A DNA stretch of 64,000 bases from Actibacterium sp. 188UL27-1 (GCF_016901225.1 NZ_JAFEUL010000007.1:124001-188000), one strand, 5' to 3'; counted from the first letter of the stretch, positions 1 through 9,844 are shown. Made by a program: numbers and translations. Notes: generated by a model from the sequence alone, not told the origin.

Positions 1-189
1 GATCAGCTGCAACACCGCGGTAATCGCCAGATAGCCCGAGATGGAGGCATTCACGACCGCATAATCCACGTCAAACGTCACCGCCATGCCCGCCAGCGAC
101 GGCAGGTACATGTTCAACGACATCAGCGACACGCCCGTCAGCACGACAAGCGTCACCATACGCGGTGGAGAAGGGGCGGGCGGATGCAC
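1..189 (-). CDS. Bcr/CflA-type MFS drug-efflux transporter, N-terminal fragment
   Basis: Only the first ~60 codons lie in the window; the gene runs off the left edge. The translation has a short Pro-rich leader, then a membrane segment (VTLVVLTGVSLMSLNMYLP) and a loop leading into a second helix ending in AVLQLI. This is the N-terminal pattern of the Bcr/CflA subfamily of 12-helix proton-driven exporters (LNMxLPSL, then a helix ending before the GPLSD loop). I chose the GTG at 189, with GAGG six bases upstream; an ATG at 160 is the alternative. The frame stays open further upstream, so a longer leader is possible. Family call is by recognition from a short fragment. Confidence 0.6.
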   Translation of the reverse strand, partial: MHPPAPSPPRMVTLVVLTGVSLMSLNMYLPSLAGMAVTFDVDYAVVNASISGYLAITAVLQLI

Positions 190-266
190 GCGAGGCCTCG
201 ATGTTTGGGGTAGATCAAGCGGGTCGAGTTGATCGGCTCCGCCACCGGAAGGCAAGCGGAAAGAGG

Positions 267-971
267 TCAGACAGCGCCCCGCCGTCTTTGATGAAGCTGC
301 CGCAGGACGAGGTCGAGCGGTTCCACCATCCCTAGCATGCGGGCGAGGTCGTCGGTCGGTGCGACGGCCAGGTCTGCGGCCTGCCACAATGCGGCTGCAT
401 GTTCGGGAAAGCAGGCGGTCGTCGCCTTGGCACAGGGATAGATATTGCTGGAATAGGCGTTCAGATCCACCATGATCGCCTCGAACATCGCCCGGGTAAT
501 CCGTTTGGCCAACCACTGACAGATCTTCCGGCGGATCTGGGGATCACCGGATTGCTCAAAGGGATCCCGCCAGCGATCCAACCATTTGGGCGCAGCTTTC
601 AGATGCGCGACCGCATGGTTCCCCAACACAGGCTCCGGCACACCGGCCACCACATCTGGCCTCCGGATGCTGCACCCTGAAAACCCAAGGGCAAATTGCA
701 GCCACGGGCCCCGTTGGCCATGGGAAAACTCCGCCTGCGTCAGGGTAACTGTTTCCGCCCCGACCGTAATGTCCCGGTCCACTGCCAGATCCAAAGGCAC
801 CGCCCCCAAATCCTCGTGCAACAGCGCGACCAGATCGATGTCAGAGACGCCGATCACTGCCGTTCCCCTGGCGACAGATCCACGCGCAGCGACGGCATGT
901 AAATTGGCACCGTGATAATCCGCCAACAGGCCCGCCAGATCAGCGACGCTATCCCGCCAAGGCTGCGTCAA
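267..971 (-). CDS. nucleotidyltransferase-fold protein
   Basis: 234-residue soluble protein. Residues ~31-47 hold the polymerase-beta-type nucleotidyltransferase signature: RGSVARGTAVIGVSDIDL, i.e. a Gly-Ser pair followed by Asp-x-Asp, which binds metal and the nucleotide triphosphate in MNT and kanamycin-nucleotidyltransferase-like proteins. The rest is alpha-helical with no recognised domain. The ~230-residue length, with a helical C-terminal half, resembles stand-alone nucleotidyltransferase-domain proteins rather than the ~100-residue MNT antitoxins, and no HEPN partner gene is adjacent. The substrate cannot be told from the sequence. It is transcribed leftward, 80 bases downstream of glmM, possibly as the last gene of that run. 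Confidence 0.6.
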   Translation of the reverse strand: MTQPWRDSVADLAGLLADYHGANLHAVAARGSVARGTAVIGVSDIDLVALLHEDLGAVPLDLAVDRDITVGAETVTLTQAEFSHGQRGPWLQFALGFSGCSIRRPDVVAGVPEPVLGNHAVAHLKAAPKWLDRWRDPFEQSGDPQIRRKICQWLAKRITRAMFEAIMVDLNAYSSNIYPCAKATTACFPEHAAALWQAADLAVAPTDDLARMLGMVEPLDLVLRQLHQRRRGAV

Positions 972-1052
972 TGGTCAGCCCAATCGCGGCAATCGACCCT
1001 GCGCATCCGCCGGAACAAGCCGCCCGATCGGCCGCAGCATCAGATGACCAGG

Positions 1053-2396
1053 CTAGATCGCGGCCTCAACTGCGGCCACCACATCGCCCACAACCTGGGT
1101 CAACACCGTTTCATCCTCGCATTCGGCCATGACACGGATCAACGGCTCCGTCCCCGACTTTCGGATCAACAGGCGGCCATGGCCGTTCAACCGGCCCTCT
1201 GCCATGGCGATAGCGGATTGCACAGGCGCCGCCCCCAGCGGATCGGCCCCAGCCCCATAGCGCACATTCTGCAACAGTTGCGGACAACGCTCGAACTGGC
1301 GCGCCAGGATAGACGCCGCCTGCCCCGTCTCAGACATGGCAGCCAGGAATTGCAGACCCGCCACCAGACCGTCGCCGGTTGTGGCATAATCCGTCATAAC
1401 GATATGTCCCGATTGCTCTCCACCCAGATTGAACCCCCCGGCGCGCATCCGCTCCACGACATATCGGTCCCCAACGGGGGTGCGTTCCAGGCGTAATCCG
1501 TGGCCTTCCAGAAACCGTTCCAGACCCAAGTTGCTCATGACGGTCGCCACCAGGGCCCCGCCGGTCAGTCGCCCGGCCTCGGCCCAACGCATGGCAAACA
1601 GCGCCATGATCTGATCCCCGTCTGCCACCGCACCGGTCTCGTCCAGGATCATCACGCGGTCCGCATCGCCGTCCAGGCAAATGCCCACATCGGCGCCATG
1701 GGCCACCACCGCCTCGGCCGCGGTCTGCACATGGGTGGAGCCGCATTTGTCGTTGATATTGTGGCCATTGGGCGACGTCCCCAGCGGGATGACCTCCGCC
1801 CCCAACTCCCACAGCACGTCCGGCGCCGTCTTGTAGGCAGCCCCGTTCGCGCAATCGACAACAACCTTTAGCCCTGTCAGGCGACGGCTGGCCGGAAAGG
1901 TCGATTTCGCCCGTTCGACATAGCGATGCCGCCCATCATCAATCCGCTTGGCCCGCCCGATCTGGGGCGCATCGGCCAGTTCGACACCGGACGCCACCAG
2001 CGCCTCGATCTCGGCCTCGGCCTCATCGCTTAACTTAAAGCCGTCCGGGCCAAAGAACTTGATGCCATTGTCCGGCGCAGGATTGTGGGATGCCGAAATC
2101 ATGATCCCCAGATCGGCCCGCATGGACCGGGTCAGATAGCCCACTGCCGGTGTGGGAACGGGCCCCAAAAAAAGCACATTCATACCGGTCGAGGTCAATC
2201 CGGCCGTCAATGCCGTCTCAAACATATACCCCGACAGCCGTGTGTCCTTGCCAATCACCACCCGATTGCCATTGCTGCCGCCGGTGTTGAAATAACGCCC
2301 CGCAGCAGCACCAAGGCGCAAGGCCATCTCAGCTGTCATCGGGTGGGTATTGGCGCGTCCCCGCACGCCATCAGTACCAAAAAGAGTCCTGCTCAT
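1053..2396 (-). CDS. glmM: phosphoglucosamine mutase GlmM
   Basis: Converts glucosamine-6-phosphate to glucosamine-1-phosphate for UDP-GlcNAc, the precursor of peptidoglycan and lipopolysaccharide; cytosolic. The 447-residue protein has the usual family length. It starts with [12 protein letters not shown], carries the phosphoserine loop [12 protein letters not shown] (catalytic Ser103), the Mg-binding loop DGDADRV, the sugar-binding loop GGEQSGHI and the C-terminal phosphate loop [14 protein letters not shown], so all four conserved active-site loops are intact. It lies just downstream of folP on the same strand (27-base gap), the folP-glmM order seen in many proteobacteria. Confidence 0.97.
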   Translation of the reverse strand: MSRTLFGTDGVRGRANTHPMTAEMALRLGAAAGRYFNTGGSNGNRVVIGKDTRLSGYMFETALTAGLTSTGMNVLFLGPVPTPAVGYLTRSMRADLGIMISASHNPAPDNGIKFFGPDGFKLSDEAEAEIEALVASGVELADAPQIGRAKRIDDGRHRYVERAKSTFPASRRLTGLKVVVDCANGAAYKTAPDVLWELGAEVIPLGTSPNGHNINDKCGSTHVQTAAEAVVAHGADVGICLDGDADRVMILDETGAVADGDQIMALFAMRWAEAGRLTGGALVATVMSNLGLERFLEGHGLRLERTPVGDRYVVERMRAGGFNLGGEQSGHIVMTDYATTGDGLVAGLQFLAAMSETGQAASILARQFERCPQLLQNVRYGAGADPLGAAPVQSAIAMAEGRLNGHGRLLIRKSGTEPLIRVMAECEDETVLTQVVGDVVAAVEAAI

Positions 2397-2423
2397 GTCT
2401 CCGCCTCCGGTTTGCTCCGGTTA

Positions 2424-3416
2424 TCAGGTCAACGCCGACCATAGCGACACTGCCTGTTTGGTGGCAATTGTATCATGAACACGCAAGATCTGCACCCCTT
2501 GCGCCACGGCATGCAAGGCCGTCGCGATGGAACCTGGCGCACGGTCAGCAGGATCCGGCGCATTGCCCAGCTTTCCGATGAACCCCTTGCGGGATGCCCC
2601 CAACAGGATCGGGCAGCCCAGGCCGTGAAACAGGCTCAACCCGCGCAGCAGCGCAAGGTTGTGCTCCAGCGTCTTGCCAAACCCGATCCCGGGATCGACG
2701 GCGATCCGGTGGCGCGGGATCCCCGCGGCCGCGGCAACGGCGATCCGCGCAGCCAGATGGTCATACACATCCAACAAGACATCATCGTAGCTGGGGCGAT
2801 CCTGCATGGTCTGCGGCGTGCCTTGGGCATGCATCAGGATCACCGGCGCCTGCACCCGGGCCGCGACACCTGCCAGTTCCGGATCGAACGTCAATCCCGA
2901 GACATCGTTGACGATCTGCGCCCCTGCGGCCAAGGCCGCGGTGGCAACGCCCGCCTTGCGCGTGTCAATCGAGATCGGCAGATCCAGCCCGGTGGCGCGA
3001 ATGGCTGCGATCACCGGCGCGGTCCGCTCGATCTCCACTGCCACCTCAATGGTTTCGGCGCCCGGGCGGGTGCTTTCCCCCCCGATATCCAGGATATCAC
3101 AGCTACTTGCGATGGATCGCGCCTGGGCATTGGTAGCCTCCGGCGCATCAAATCGGCCCCCATCCGAAAAACTGTCGGGCGTCACATTCAGGATGCCCAT
3201 CAATCGCGGTCGTTCAAAGGACAGGCCGCAAAACGGGGGCCGATCCGCTGTCAAACGCCTCAAAATGTCCCGAGGCATATCCTCCGCCCGAATGACAATG
3301 GGGGCAGCGTCCCGGCGCAGATGCTCGACATGGCTGAACCGCACCGCACCGCCCGCCAAGGCGTGGCCCAGCGCTTGCTCACCCAATAACGGGATCGGTC
3401 GATAATAATCGCTCAC
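2424..3416 (-). CDS. folP: dihydropteroate synthase
   Basis: Condenses dihydropterin pyrophosphate with p-aminobenzoate in folate synthesis; the sulfonamide target. 330 residues, with a ~65-residue N-terminal extension before the TIM barrel. Barrel motifs in order: LMGILNVTPDSFSDGGRF, DIGGESTRPGAE, NDVSGL, ILMHAQGTPQTMQ, VDPGIGFGKTLEHN and LLGASRKGFIGKL, covering the pterin- and pABA-binding loops. The start overlaps the stop of folB by four bases (3413-3416), so the two consecutive folate genes are translationally coupled. Confidence 0.96.
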   Translation of the reverse strand: MSDYYRPIPLLGEQALGHALAGGAVRFSHVEHLRRDAAPIVIRAEDMPRDILRRLTADRPPFCGLSFERPRLMGILNVTPDSFSDGGRFDAPEATNAQARSIASSCDILDIGGESTRPGAETIEVAVEIERTAPVIAAIRATGLDLPISIDTRKAGVATAALAAGAQIVNDVSGLTFDPELAGVAARVQAPVILMHAQGTPQTMQDRPSYDDVLLDVYDHLAARIAVAAAAGIPRHRIAVDPGIGFGKTLEHNLALLRGLSLFHGLGCPILLGASRKGFIGKLGNAPDPADRAPGSIATALHAVAQGVQILRVHDTIATKQAVSLWSALT

Positions 3417-4282
3417 AGGGCCAGCTGATCCGCCAGCGCGACCGCTTCGCCACCTTCAACAGCCGTCTCCCCCAGCATCAGAACCCGGCACGCATCCACC
3501 ACTTCGGCAAACCATAACGCCAGCGCCGTGGCATCCTGGGATGCCGTATCCGGGCGCTCGACCGCATCCAGCACCATTTTCGAAGGGGCCCAAACGGTCA
3601 TCTGACCATTCTCCATCGCCCAATCGATCTCCGTGCGCGTCGACACGACGACGCAACGCGGATCCCGTCCCGCCAGCACCCAGGCATTCTGTTCTATCGC
3701 CAGAAGGGCAATGCGGCGTCGGGCCGGTGTGATCGCCGCCGGGGGAAGCTCCAGATCATGGGATACGACCGTCAGGATCACGGGCCGCCCCAGGCGTTCG
3801 ATCTGGTCCAGCCAGCCGGGCAACCGGGTATCGTCGATGGCCGCCTGCGCCAAATGGACAACGATGGGCGCAGGCCGATCCACCGCGACCCGTGCCGCCA
3901 TCTGCCGGTCCCGCGTGATATCCACGCCCAGCGCAAAGGGGCCGCGATCCAGCTTCTCGATCCGGATATGCACCCGGCGCGCCCGCGGTTCAGGCAGCAA
4001 AAGATCGGCAATCCGTTCCGCAAGGGTCTCAAGAAGGTTCAGCCGTTCTGCCGCGAGCGCCGCATCAATGGCCTGGGTGATGGTGTCATAGCTCAGGATC
4101 CGGTCGACATCATCCAATACCGGCTCGTCCGAACGGGCGACCTCGACCTCCACATTCAATCGGATCCGCTGTGTGGTGCCCCGTTCCGCCTGAAACGCGC
4201 CGATCTCGACCTCCAAGACATAATCCCGCACGGAAATGCGGTCACGGATACGGTCAGCGGGCAGCACGGTATTCATGCCCAT
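3413..4282 (-). CDS. folB: dihydroneopterin aldolase fused to an amino-acid-kinase-like domain
   Basis: Residues ~14-118 are a FolB domain (aldol cleavage of dihydroneopterin): it begins DRISVRDYVLEVEIGAFQ, has the AERGTTQRI strand and the C-terminal IEKLDRG lysine region. At 289 residues the protein is more than twice the length of a single FolB (~120). Residues ~130-289 do not look like a second aldolase. ARRRIALLAIEQNAWVLAG, VWAPSKMVLDAV and SQDATALALWFAEVVDA resemble small amino-acid-kinase-fold proteins of the MfnE-like group, which have AHRMALLAMEQ, a Pro-rich strand and WDVTSDSLAxWLA at these places. The fold call for this half is by eye and unproven; its substrate is unknown. The promoter should lie in 4283-4411. 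Confidence 0.85.
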   Translation of the reverse strand: MGMNTVLPADRIRDRISVRDYVLEVEIGAFQAERGTTQRIRLNVEVEVARSDEPVLDDVDRILSYDTITQAIDAALAAERLNLLETLAERIADLLLPEPRARRVHIRIEKLDRGPFALGVDITRDRQMAARVAVDRPAPIVVHLAQAAIDDTRLPGWLDQIERLGRPVILTVVSHDLELPPAAITPARRRIALLAIEQNAWVLAGRDPRCVVVSTRTEIDWAMENGQMTVWAPSKMVLDAVERPDTASQDATALALWFAEVVDACRVLMLGETAVEGGEAVALADQLAL

Positions 4283-4411
4283 GATGTGTCATAGGACCAT
4301 CACGGGCGCCAGTGGGATAGCGCCATGCCGACGGTCATTCGCGGCATGACATCCCCATCATGTGTTTAGAAATATCCCCGCCGGAGGCACAAAATATCAT
4401 CGTTCCCAAAT
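4283..4411. other. folB upstream gap with small inverted repeat
   Basis: Non-coding gap between ycjF (ends at 4412) and folB (starts at 4282), both leftward. It must hold the folB-folP-glmM promoter. An inverted repeat CATGCCG (4324-4330) / CGGCATG (4342-4348) could end ycjF transcription, but no T-run follows it. A Gly/Pro-codon-like GC block at 4375-4388 follows an AT-rich stretch and looks like a short intergenic motif; no promoter elements are convincing. Confidence 0.3.
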
Positions 4412-5497
4412 TTACTGCCCGAACAATCCCGTCAGGGCCCGCTTGACCAAACCCGTCACTGACGGTCGGTTGGCGGCGGAAAACGGCAGGGGTCGACAGA
4501 CTTCCAACGCCGCAACACCAACCCGTGCGGTCAACGCCCCATTGACGATCCCTTCGCCAAACCGGCGGGACAGTTTCGACAGAACCCCGCCGCCCGCAAT
4601 CGAACCGATCATGTCATCGCCGACGGCGACCGCCCCGGTGGCCACCAGATGGGTCAGGACCGTGCGCGTCAAACGCCAGTTGCCCAAGGTGCCGCCGCGA
4701 CCGCCGTATAGCTCGGCAATCCGGCGGATCATGCGCAAATTCGCCGTCAACGCGGTCACGACATCCGCAAGCGCCAGCGGAACAATCGCTGTGACCAGGG
4801 CCACCTGACGGGAGGCCGCCTCGATCTCCCGCAAAGCCGCGCGGTCAATGGGGCCTAGCAATTCGGTCTCCGCCAGCTCCAGTAAGGCATCCGCATCAAA
4901 CACATCGCCGCGCCGCTCGGCGAAACGCTCCCGATTCCATGTCAGGTCCTGGCGATCCGCGTAGAGCGTCTCCAACTGATCCGTCACGTGCCGGGCAGCA
5001 GGAAGATCCCGCCCTGCCAGGGCTTGCATTGCCGCAGCCTGGATCTCGTCCAGCCGACGCAGCCGAAACAACGCCGCCGCCTCGCGGCCTGCAAGCCCCA
5101 AAAGCGTGACCAAAACGACCCCGATCAACGCCAGCACACCGTAGCCCAGCACCGGGTTGCGCTCCAACATCGCGGTCGCAAAATCCCAGGCCGCGATCGC
5201 CAGCATGACCCCGATCAGCCCGGTGAGCGCCGCCCAAAAATACCGCGCCAAACGCGAGGGGCGCCGGGCCGCCAGTGTGGCCAGCGTTTGCATCGCCTGT
5301 CCCCGGGGCACCGGTACGGCATCGGGTACGGGGGGGGCCTGGGCCGGGCTGGGCGACGCATCATCCCCCTCCAGATCCAACAGGATCGGGCCGGATCGGG
5401 CCCGATCAGTCTCAGGCTCATCTGCGCCGCGCAGCACCGGGTCGGATGGTGCATCGCCTGTTTCAAACAGAACCGGGCCGCTTGGTGGTTTGCTCAT
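4412..5497 (-). CDS. DUF697/TIGR01620 membrane protein (YcjF family)
   Basis: 361-residue inner-membrane protein of the YcjF family, found next to YcjX in many proteobacteria; its molecular role is unknown, and in enterobacteria the pair belongs to stress regulons. The N-terminal ~95 residues are acidic and Pro-rich. Two membrane helices follow (FWAALTGLIGVMLAIAAWDF and VLALIGVVLVTLLGLAG), then a helical DUF697 C-terminal domain. I chose the ATG at 5497 (MSKPPSGP) with AGGGG upstream rather than the ATG at 5527, which would overlap ycjX and has a weaker ribosome site. It is 16 bases downstream of ycjX. Confidence 0.85.
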   Translation of the reverse strand: MSKPPSGPVLFETGDAPSDPVLRGADEPETDRARSGPILLDLEGDDASPSPAQAPPVPDAVPVPRGQAMQTLATLAARRPSRLARYFWAALTGLIGVMLAIAAWDFATAMLERNPVLGYGVLALIGVVLVTLLGLAGREAAALFRLRRLDEIQAAAMQALAGRDLPAARHVTDQLETLYADRQDLTWNRERFAERRGDVFDADALLELAETELLGPIDRAALREIEAASRQVALVTAIVPLALADVVTALTANLRMIRRIAELYGGRGGTLGNWRLTRTVLTHLVATGAVAVGDDMIGSIAGGGVLSKLSRRFGEGIVNGALTARVGVAALEVCRPLPFSAANRPSVTGLVKRALTGLFGQ

Positions 5498-5513
5498 CGG
5501 GCCATCCCCTTGC

Positions 5514-6926
5514 TCACAGCCGGTCACCGATCAGAAATTCGGCCGCCTGATCCAACCGGATGTGGGGCGGCCCTTCGCCGGGTTTCAGGCTCACCGGCGC
5601 CGGAGCAAACCGCATCACCTGATAATCCGCATCCAGCCAACCTTGCGCCCCGTCGCGAGCGGGTGCCAACAGGCGCGCGGGATCGTCGGGCAGATCACCG
5701 GGGTAAAATGCCGCCTGCTTGCCACTGTCCAACAGCGTCCCGCGCACGACATCGATCTGGTGACCGTTATGGGCGCGCGTCTCCTCTGTTGTGGCGCGCA
5801 AGGCGGCCAGCGCCATCGCCTTGGTCTTGGCACCCGCGAAATCGGCCTTGTCCCGGGCTTCCCGCAGCAACGCTTCGGCAATCGCGGTCAACTGGCCGTG
5901 CTGGGCGTGGTGCAGGTGGTCGGCCTTGGTGGCGGCAAAAAGGATCTTCTCCACCCGCTTGCCCAGCAAAAGCGAGGTCAGCCAGGCATTCCGCCCCGGT
6001 CGAAACGCCGACAGGATATCCGCCATTGTGCGCCGCAAATCCTCCAACGCGGCAGGCCCCGCATGGATCGCACCCAGTACATCGACCAAAACCACCTGCC
6101 GGTCGATCCGGCTGAAATGGTCGCGAAAAAACGGTTTCACCACCTCGCGCTTATAGGCCTCAAAGCGCCGCGCCATCTCCCGCGCCAGGGATCCGCGCGG
6201 CGATCCGGATTTCGGCAGCGGCGCAAAGGTCAGAACAGGCGATCCGGCAAGGTCGCCGGGCAACAGGAACCGCCCCGGTGTGCAATCGGAAAACCCCGCA
6301 GCCCGGGCCGCCTGCAGATAGGCGGTATAGGCATCGGCCAAACGGCGCGCAGTGGGCTCCTCCAGGGCCGCGGTGGCATCCGTCCCCTCGATAAGCGCCA
6401 GATATTCGGCGGCGGCCGGTCGCTCCTTTGCGCGGCGCAGCGCCTCCACGGACCAGGCCGCATAATCGGTATCGAGCAGCGCCAGATCCAGCAGCCACTC
6501 CCCCGGATAATCCACGATATCCAGATGGACGGTGCGAATGCCCGACAACGCGCCCAGCATCCCCTGGGGCTGCACCCGCAGCGACAATCGCAATTCCGAA
6601 ATGCTGCGCGTGCTGTCCGGCCAATGGGGGGTGGGCCCGGTCAAGGCCGCCAGGTGGGATTCGTATTCGAACCGCGGCAAGGTATCGTCAGGCTGGGGCT
6701 GCAAAAACGCGGTGCGAATGCTGCCGCGCGCCGCAGCCGACAGGCCAGGCATGCGCCCGCGATCCATCAGGTTGGCAATCAACGCGGTGATGAACACCGT
6801 CTTTCCCGCGCGGCTTAGGCCGGTCACACCCAACCGGATGGTGGGATCAACGAACGGGCTTGTCAGCGTATCCGTGACGGCACCGATGCCGCGGCCGACC
6901 CCGTCGGCAATCTGTCCCAGAACCAC
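5514..6926 (-). CDS. ycjX: YcjX-family P-loop NTPase
   Basis: 470-residue predicted NTPase of the YcjX (DUF463) family. Near residue 33 it has the P-loop GLSRAGKTVFITALI; LDIVDYPGEWLLDLAL is the probable Walker B/G3 region. It also has VVLVDVLGAI and a nucleotide-base-like FAATKADHL (resembling a G4 TKxD motif). The family is paired with the DUF697 membrane protein that follows, and its cellular role is not established. The start chosen is the GTG at 6926, seven bases after AGAGG; the frame extends upstream to an ATG at 6974 but without a ribosome site. Confidence 0.88.
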   Translation of the reverse strand: MVLGQIADGVGRGIGAVTDTLTSPFVDPTIRLGVTGLSRAGKTVFITALIANLMDRGRMPGLSAAARGSIRTAFLQPQPDDTLPRFEYESHLAALTGPTPHWPDSTRSISELRLSLRVQPQGMLGALSGIRTVHLDIVDYPGEWLLDLALLDTDYAAWSVEALRRAKERPAAAEYLALIEGTDATAALEEPTARRLADAYTAYLQAARAAGFSDCTPGRFLLPGDLAGSPVLTFAPLPKSGSPRGSLAREMARRFEAYKREVVKPFFRDHFSRIDRQVVLVDVLGAIHAGPAALEDLRRTMADILSAFRPGRNAWLTSLLLGKRVEKILFAATKADHLHHAQHGQLTAIAEALLREARDKADFAGAKTKAMALAALRATTEETRAHNGHQIDVVRGTLLDSGKQAAFYPGDLPDDPARLLAPARDGAQGWLDADYQVMRFAPAPVSLKPGEGPPHIRLDQAAEFLIGDRL

Positions 6927-7049
6927 GTGTGCGCCTCTTACCTTCTTTGGATCTCTACATAGGCCCAGCAGCACACAGTGCCTAGAGCTTGCGGGATTTA
7001 CTTCTGTCCCCGCGTATTGTTCCCTCGGCCCGGAAACGGAGGATGATCC

Positions 7050-7676
7050 ATGGATATCCAGGTCTGGCTCACATTCGTCGCAGCCTCGGCAGCACTGCTC
7101 TTGATCCCGGGGCCTACGGTTTTGCTGGTTCTCAGCTATGCGCTCAGCCAGGGGCGCAACGTCGCCGTGGCGACGGCAGCCGGGGTGGCGGTCGGGGATT
7201 TCATCGCCATGACAGCCTCCCTTGCGGGTCTGGGTGCGCTTGTCTTGACCTCAGCCACGCTGTTCACCGTCATCAAATGGATCGGCGCAGCCTACCTGAT
7301 CTGGATGGGGATCAAACTGTTCCGCAGTGCCAGCGACCCCCGGCTGGGCAGCCTGTCCGGCGCGGGCCCGGCGCGCGGCGTGTTTGCCCATGCGGCGGCG
7401 GTAACGGCGCTGAACCCCAAATCCATCGTGTTCTTCATCGCCTTCGTGCCGCAATTTCTGGATCCAGCCAGCCCCTTGATGCCGCAATTCATCATCTTGA
7501 TCGGTACATTCGTGGGCCTCGCCACCGTGAACGCGCTCGTCTACGCGCTGCTGGCCGACCGGATGCGCACGGCTATCGGGCGGCCCGGCATCCTGACCTG
7601 GCTGACCCGGGCAGGCGGCGGCGCGCTGGTCGCGATGGGCCTTGCCACCGCCGTGATGCGCCGCGGCACCGCCTGA
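7050..7676 (+). CDS. LysE/RhtB-family amino-acid exporter
   Basis: 208-residue inner-membrane protein with about six helices. The N-terminal helix is followed by the family signature [18 protein letters not shown], then [20 protein letters not shown] and [16 protein letters not shown], all hallmarks of RhtB-type exporters of amino acids such as homoserine or threonine. AALNPKS-type sequence ([18 protein letters not shown]) is also present. The substrate cannot be assigned. GGAGG lies just upstream of the ATG. Divergent from ycjX and followed by truA 37 bases later. Confidence 0.9.
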   Translation: MDIQVWLTFVAASAALLLIPGPTVLLVLSYALSQGRNVAVATAAGVAVGDFIAMTASLAGLGALVLTSATLFTVIKWIGAAYLIWMGIKLFRSASDPRLGSLSGAGPARGVFAHAAAVTALNPKSIVFFIAFVPQFLDPASPLMPQFIILIGTFVGLATVNALVYALLADRMRTAIGRPGILTWLTRAGGGALVAMGLATAVMRRGTA

Positions 7677-7713
7677 GCGTTGCACGCCGGTCCGGCCCGG
7701 GCTAAAGCGCGCC

Positions 7714-8487
7714 ATGCCCCGCTATGCGCTCAAGATCGAATATGATGGTGGCCCGTTCCGGGGCTGGCAACGGCAGGCTGCCCTGCCCACGGTCCAGGGC
7801 GCGGTCGAGGATGCATTGCGCAAGTTGGACACCAACCATCCCGGCATCGGTGCTGCGGGCCGCACCGATACGGGTGTGCATGCCACCGGCCAGGTCGCCC
7901 ATTGCGACATGGCGCGCGACTGGGATCCGTTTCGACTGGGCGAAGCCCTGAACCATCATCTGAAACCTGTGCCCGTTGCTATCCTGGCCGTTTCCGCTGT
8001 GCCAGATGACTGGCATGCCCGGTTCGGGGCGACCGAACGGCGCTACCTCTTTCGCCTGATCTGCCGTCGCGCGCCAACCACCCACGAGGCCGGGCTGGTC
8101 TGGCAGGTCAATCACATGCTGGATCCAGACCGCATGGCCCAGGCTGCGCAGCACTTGGTGGGGCAGCATGATTTCACGACCTTCCGCGCCTCCGAATGCC
8201 AGGCGGCCTCCCCGGTCAAGACGCTGGATGAGGCACAGGTGACCGCCCATGCCATCCCCCATGGACAGGAAGTGCGCTTTACCTTTCGCGCCCGCAGTTT
8301 CCTGCACAACCAGGTGCGCAGCATGGTCGGCACGCTGGAGCGCGTGGGCGCCGGGGCCTGGCAGCCAGACGATGTTGCCCGCGTCCTGGCCGCTCGGGAC
8401 CGCGCGCAATGCGGCCCGGTCTGCCCGCCCCAGGGCCTGTACCTGACCGGTGTCACCTACCCCGAAGACCCGTTTCCCATGCCCTGA
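7714..8487 (+). CDS. truA: tRNA pseudouridine(38-40) synthase TruA
   Basis: Isomerises uridines 38-40 in the tRNA anticodon stem-loop. 257 residues, normal for the family. The N-terminus [18 protein letters not shown] leads to the catalytic loop [17 protein letters not shown], with nucleophile Asp52. [14 protein letters not shown] and [18 protein letters not shown] are further conserved TruA blocks. All key residues are intact. It may be co-transcribed with the exporter upstream and waaA downstream. Confidence 0.97.
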   Translation: MPRYALKIEYDGGPFRGWQRQAALPTVQGAVEDALRKLDTNHPGIGAAGRTDTGVHATGQVAHCDMARDWDPFRLGEALNHHLKPVPVAILAVSAVPDDWHARFGATERRYLFRLICRRAPTTHEAGLVWQVNHMLDPDRMAQAAQHLVGQHDFTTFRASECQAASPVKTLDEAQVTAHAIPHGQEVRFTFRARSFLHNQVRSMVGTLERVGAGAWQPDDVARVLAARDRAQCGPVCPPQGLYLTGVTYPEDPFPMP

Positions 8488-8557
8488 TCGCCACCGGCGG
8501 TTGTAACCCCAGGGCCCAACAGTTAGCCAAGTCGGGCCACTGCCGGAAAGCACCTCC

Positions 8558-9844
8558 ATGTTCGTCTACCGATTGCTTTTGACCTTGGCCGCCCCCTTGG
8601 TGCTGGCGCGGTTCGGCTGGGACAGGCTGCGCGGGCGCACCACCCCGTCAGACATCGCAGAGCGTTTGGGGGCCGGTCCAGACAGGCCGGAGGGCCCGGT
8701 GATCTGGCTGCACAGCGCATCGGTCGGGGAGTTGAACGCCGCCCGGCCCCTTATCGACGCCCTGCTGACCCGCGCGCCCGAGGTTTCGCTCGCCATCACC
8801 TGCAACACGCCGACAGGCCGTCAAACCGTGCAGGACTGGGGCCTTGACCGCATCACGGTCCAGCTCGCCCCGCTGGACTACCGCTGGGCACTGCACCGCC
8901 ACATGACACGTCTCAAACCCATAGCGCTTATCATCCTCGAAAACGAGATCTGGCCAAACCGGATCACCGCACTGGCCCGCCGGGACAAACCCGTCGCTGT
9001 AATCGCAGCACGGCTATCAGCCCGCAGTCAGGCCAGATGGCAGCACCTCGGCGCCTTGGCTCGGCACATCATGCGGAATATCGCGTTTCTGTCCGCCCAG
9101 GATCCGGGCTCACAGGACCGGTTCGCGCAGCTTGGCCTCCCGTCCGACCGGGTGGGGCCAAAACTGGTGCTCAAGGCGCTGGTGCGATTGCCGCCGCCTC
9201 ACGCCCAAACCCTCACCGACTATGCCACCATCCTGCCGCGCGCAGAGACCGTCCTGGCCGCATCAACCCATGCCGGGGAAGAGGCGCAGATCCTTGATGC
9301 CTTCACCATCGCCCGAAAGCCGCGCCCGGACCTGCGCCTGATCCTCGCGCCGCGTCACCCCCAGCGATCGGCCGAGATCCAGTCGCTGATCGCGGCGACC
9401 GGCATCCCCTACCGCGTCCGCTCCCAAGGCGAAGACCCGGATGCCGCAACCACGATCTATCTCGCTGACACGCTGGGGGAAATGTCGCTGTGGTATCACC
9501 TGGCCGGAGCAACCTTTGTGGGTGGATCGCTGGTCGATAAAGGCGGGCACACGCCCTTTGAACCCGCATTTCTGGGATCAGCCATCCTGCATGGGCCCTA
9601 TCTGTCGAATTTCGCGGCGGAATATGCGGCCCTGAAGGCCGGCGGCGGCGCGATCCAGGTCAGCGATGCCCAGGCCCTCGGCCACGCGCTCGGCAGCTTG
9701 AGCCCCGATGACAGGGCCACCCTGACGCAAAAGGCGACCGACACGCTCGGCCCCGGTGACATCGCACAGCTTGACCGGGTGATCGACGGGCTGGCAGCCC
9801 TGCCCGGCCTCTCATGTCTCAGCAGTACACCGAAAGGCAGATGA
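8558..9844 (+). CDS. waaA: 3-deoxy-D-manno-octulosonic-acid (Kdo) transferase
   Basis: Adds Kdo from CMP-Kdo to lipid A precursor at the inner membrane; GT-B fold glycosyltransferase (GT30). 428 residues, full length. It has an N-terminal membrane-anchor helix (YRLLLTLAAPLVLARFGWD). It also has the acceptor-site sequence VIWLHSASVGELNAARPLI, ALIILENEIWPN, LAASTHAGEEAQILDAF, LILAPRHPQR and the CMP-Kdo region ATFVGGSLVDKGGHTPFEPA. The stop overlaps the start of the next gene (ATGA at 9841-9844). Its presence agrees with a Kdo-containing LPS in this organism. Confidence 0.95.
   Translation: MFVYRLLLTLAAPLVLARFGWDRLRGRTTPSDIAERLGAGPDRPEGPVIWLHSASVGELNAARPLIDALLTRAPEVSLAITCNTPTGRQTVQDWGLDRITVQLAPLDYRWALHRHMTRLKPIALIILENEIWPNRITALARRDKPVAVIAARLSARSQARWQHLGALARHIMRNIAFLSAQDPGSQDRFAQLGLPSDRVGPKLVLKALVRLPPPHAQTLTDYATILPRAETVLAASTHAGEEAQILDAFTIARKPRPDLRLILAPRHPQRSAEIQSLIAATGIPYRVRSQGEDPDAATTIYLADTLGEMSLWYHLAGATFVGGSLVDKGGHTPFEPAFLGSAILHGPYLSNFAAEYAALKAGGGAIQVSDAQALGHALGSLSPDDRATLTQKATDTLGPGDIAQLDRVIDGLAALPGLSCLSSTPKGR

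Noticed and set aside
3413-4282. Tandem duplication of FolB to explain the double length
   Set aside because: The C-terminal half shows none of the FolB motifs and instead has a SQDATALALWFA-type segment, so a second aldolase was not accepted.
5157-6818. 553-codon open frame on the plus strand
   Set aside because: Antisense to the YcjF/YcjX pair; translation is Arg/Pro/Gln-rich with no motif.
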